Part shown: in pieces, positions 5,883-7,231 of the stretch
Numbering within the stretch: the stretch's first letter is position 1
Layout of the letters: every line of letters begins with the position of its first letter
Assembly (NCBI GenBank): GCA_023431285.1
Contig: JAEYXN010000330.1
Location: forward strand, 1-7,231
Reading direction: 5' to 3'
DNA length: 7,231 bases
Source of the DNA: Bacteroidota bacterium
Lineage (GTDB): Bacteria; Bacteroidota; Bacteroidia; Cytophagales; Cyclobacteriaceae
Position numbers and translations under genes: made by a program
Notes under the pieces: model-generated
Told to the model about the DNA's origin: nothing
Database searches by the model: none
The model's input: the letters and a program-made list of their open reading frames with translations, nothing else

Positions 5883-7231
5883 AAAGACCGAAGAAGATTT
5901 GGCAACACAACTCTGATCGTCGTGAACCTTCCCTGAACGGAATCCACAGAAATAGATCCTCTCAGTTTCGTTACGGTTTCTCTGGTGATATAAAGTCCGA
6001 GACCTGACCCCTTGGAAATTTCATGAGCACGATAGAACATATCGAAAACCTTATCCAGTAATTCCGGAGGGATACCGATACCGTTGTCGGTGAAAGTGAT
6101 GATTGCATTGTCCAGATTGAGCGAAACATGAATATCGAGCAGACACGATGCCTTGAGTACATCCTGGTACTTGATCGCGTTTGAATACAGATTACTAAAA
6201 ATGATTCCGATCCGGAGACTATCAGAGTGAAATTCGTTGTCGCCCTCGACACGAAAACTTAACTTAAGATGCTCTGCCCCCGGCACCGACTGCAGATTCA
6301 TCTTCATGTCCTCAACGATGGCCGTAAAATCAACAGGTTCCACATGAACATCCATTCGGGTGTTTCGCGAGTACGAGAGAATGGCTTTGATAAACTCATC
6401 CAACCGATGAATGCTTTCCTTGATCATGTGCAGATATTGTTTCTGCGTATCTACCGGTGATTCAAGTTCTGCAATATTAACGATCCCCATTATCGACGAG
6501 AGTGGAGCGCGCAGATCATGTGAAACACTGTAAACAAACCGATCTAACTCATAATTGATTTTCTTAAGCTCCTCAAACTGCCCGGCGAGTTTTTCTTCGG
6601 AGATTTTTCTGTCTGTTACATCCTCAACAATTCCTTCGAAATAGACCATCCCTTTGGCGTCGAAAACAAGCTGAATATTTGCCCGAACCCAGATGATGGT
6701 TCTGTTCCTCCTCATTGCCCGGAACTCATAACCTTTCACTGCTCCTGTTTCCTCCAACAGCTTACGCAGCTCCTGTCTTACGCGCGGTTCGACGTAAAGC
6801 TGCCGTGTAATGTCCGTAACTTCCCGAATGAGTTCTTCCGGACTGGGATATCCAAACATCGATGACAGCGCTGGATTAACAGTGATAAACTGACCTTCAA
6901 TGGTAGTCTGAAATATCCCGTGCAAAGAATTCTCAAAGATGTTTCGATACCGTTCATGAGCAGCGCGCATAGCCTCTTCGTGAACTTTCCTGAACTCCTC
7001 TTCCTGTCGGTGTCGTTCTGAAATATCACGCAGCTGTAACACATACCCCGCGTTTGCATTTCCGCCCAATGACATCGAAGACACAGTGATAAGGACGTGA
7101 ATGGCTGTTCCGTCCTTGTGGAGGTGGCGCGCCTCGCCCCGATAAGCTCGATTCCCCTGGAGGAAATCCTCGAAGTTATGGCCGTAGGGGATGATCGAAC
7201 CTCGAACAATATCGTGTACGGATTGTCCGAC
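5879..7231 (-). CDS. PAS-PAS sensor histidine kinase, 5' end beyond window
   Basis: An open frame of 450 residues entering from the right edge; the true start is outside the window, and in-frame GTG 7084 or ATG 7075 would cut a PAS domain in two. Seen (visible-residue numbering): the C-terminal half of a PAS domain at 1-70, including HLHKDGT and the closing LQLRDISER; a helical linker; and a complete PAS domain at about 94-209 (YRNIFENSLHGIFQT to VEDVTDRK). A short coiled coil leads to the H-box SHDLRAPLSSIMG with His238. The ATPase domain has Asn351 (SNAIKY), Asp382 in DNGIGI, and GSGLGL at 408-413. No membrane segment is visible, so it may be soluble or anchored by missing N-terminal sequence. 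Known: PAS domains sense ligands, redox or light, or mediate contacts; no cofactor residue can be assigned here. H+1 is Asp (kinase-competent) and H+4 is Ala, suggesting weak phosphatase activity (inference). It converges on the membrane kinase. Confidence 0.94.
   Translation of the reverse strand, partial: VGQSVHDIVRGSIIPYGHNFEDFLQGNRAYRGEARHLHKDGTAIHVLITVSSMSLGGNANAGYVLQLRDISERHRQEEEFRKVHEEAMRAAHERYRNIFENSLHGIFQTTIEGQFITVNPALSSMFGYPSPEELIREVTDITRQLYVEPRVRQELRKLLEETGAVKGYEFRAMRRNRTIIWVRANIQLVFDAKGMVYFEGIVEDVTDRKISEEKLAGQFEELKKINYELDRFVYSVSHDLRAPLSSIMGIVNIAELESPVDTQKQYLHMIKESIHRLDEFIKAILSYSRNTRMDVHVEPVDFTAIVEDMKMNLQSVPGAEHLKLSFRVEGDNEFHSDSLRIGIIFSNLYSNAIKYQDVLKASCLLDIHVSLNLDNAIITFTDNGIGIPPELLDKVFDMFYRAHEISKGSGLGLYITRETVTKLRGSISVDSVQGRFTTIRVVLPNLLRSF

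Overview
The window looks like a chromosomal segment of a member of the Bacteroidota, probably a Cytophagales- or Chitinophagales-type soil or aquatic bacterium. The reasons are a GH97 glycosidase with a Sec signal peptide, a PhnB-like VOC protein, and two sensor kinases of Bacteroidota style (long coiled coil, then a SHNLRGP or SHDLRAP H-box). Starts also generally lack convincing Shine-Dalgarno sequences, and there are matches to the Bacteroidota -7 promoter element TAnnTTTG. The placement is inferred from protein style; no rRNA or marker gene is present.

Layout. (1) 3-1316, minus strand: the N-terminal 438 residues of a secreted GH97 glycoside hydrolase, cut by the window edge. (2) 1438-1896, plus: a small low-molecular-weight tyrosine-phosphatase-like protein, divergent from GH97. 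(3) 1912-2351, minus: a PhnB-like VOC (glyoxalase-fold) gene broken by one missing base near 2159. (4) 2352-2661: a divergent promoter region with two candidate -7 boxes and two copies of the palindrome TTGATCAA. (5) 2662-3234, plus: a secreted protein with a Cys...Gly-His-Val pattern like NlpC/P60-type peptidoglycan hydrolases. (6) 3306-3632, minus: an unrecognised 108-residue protein. (7) 3810-4265, plus: a stand-alone CheY-like receiver. (8) 4392-5882, plus: a histidine kinase with six predicted membrane helices. (9) 5879-7231, minus: a PAS-PAS histidine kinase, 5' end outside the window, converging on (8) so tightly that both stop codons lie in the same CTAG.

How the genes fit together. 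The right-hand 3.4 kb is a signalling cluster: one receiver without an output domain and two kinases, a plausible phosphorelay or a pair of crossing pathways. The left-hand 3.6 kb is a run of single, alternately oriented housekeeping or accessory genes with no evident shared pathway; GH97 suggests use of alpha-linked sugars. No mobile element, CRISPR array, tRNA or rRNA was seen. No clearly new multi-gene system is apparent. The points most worth a second look are the frameshifted VOC gene, the shared-stop kinase pair, the atypical H-box of the membrane kinase and the paired palindromes at 2379 and 2495.
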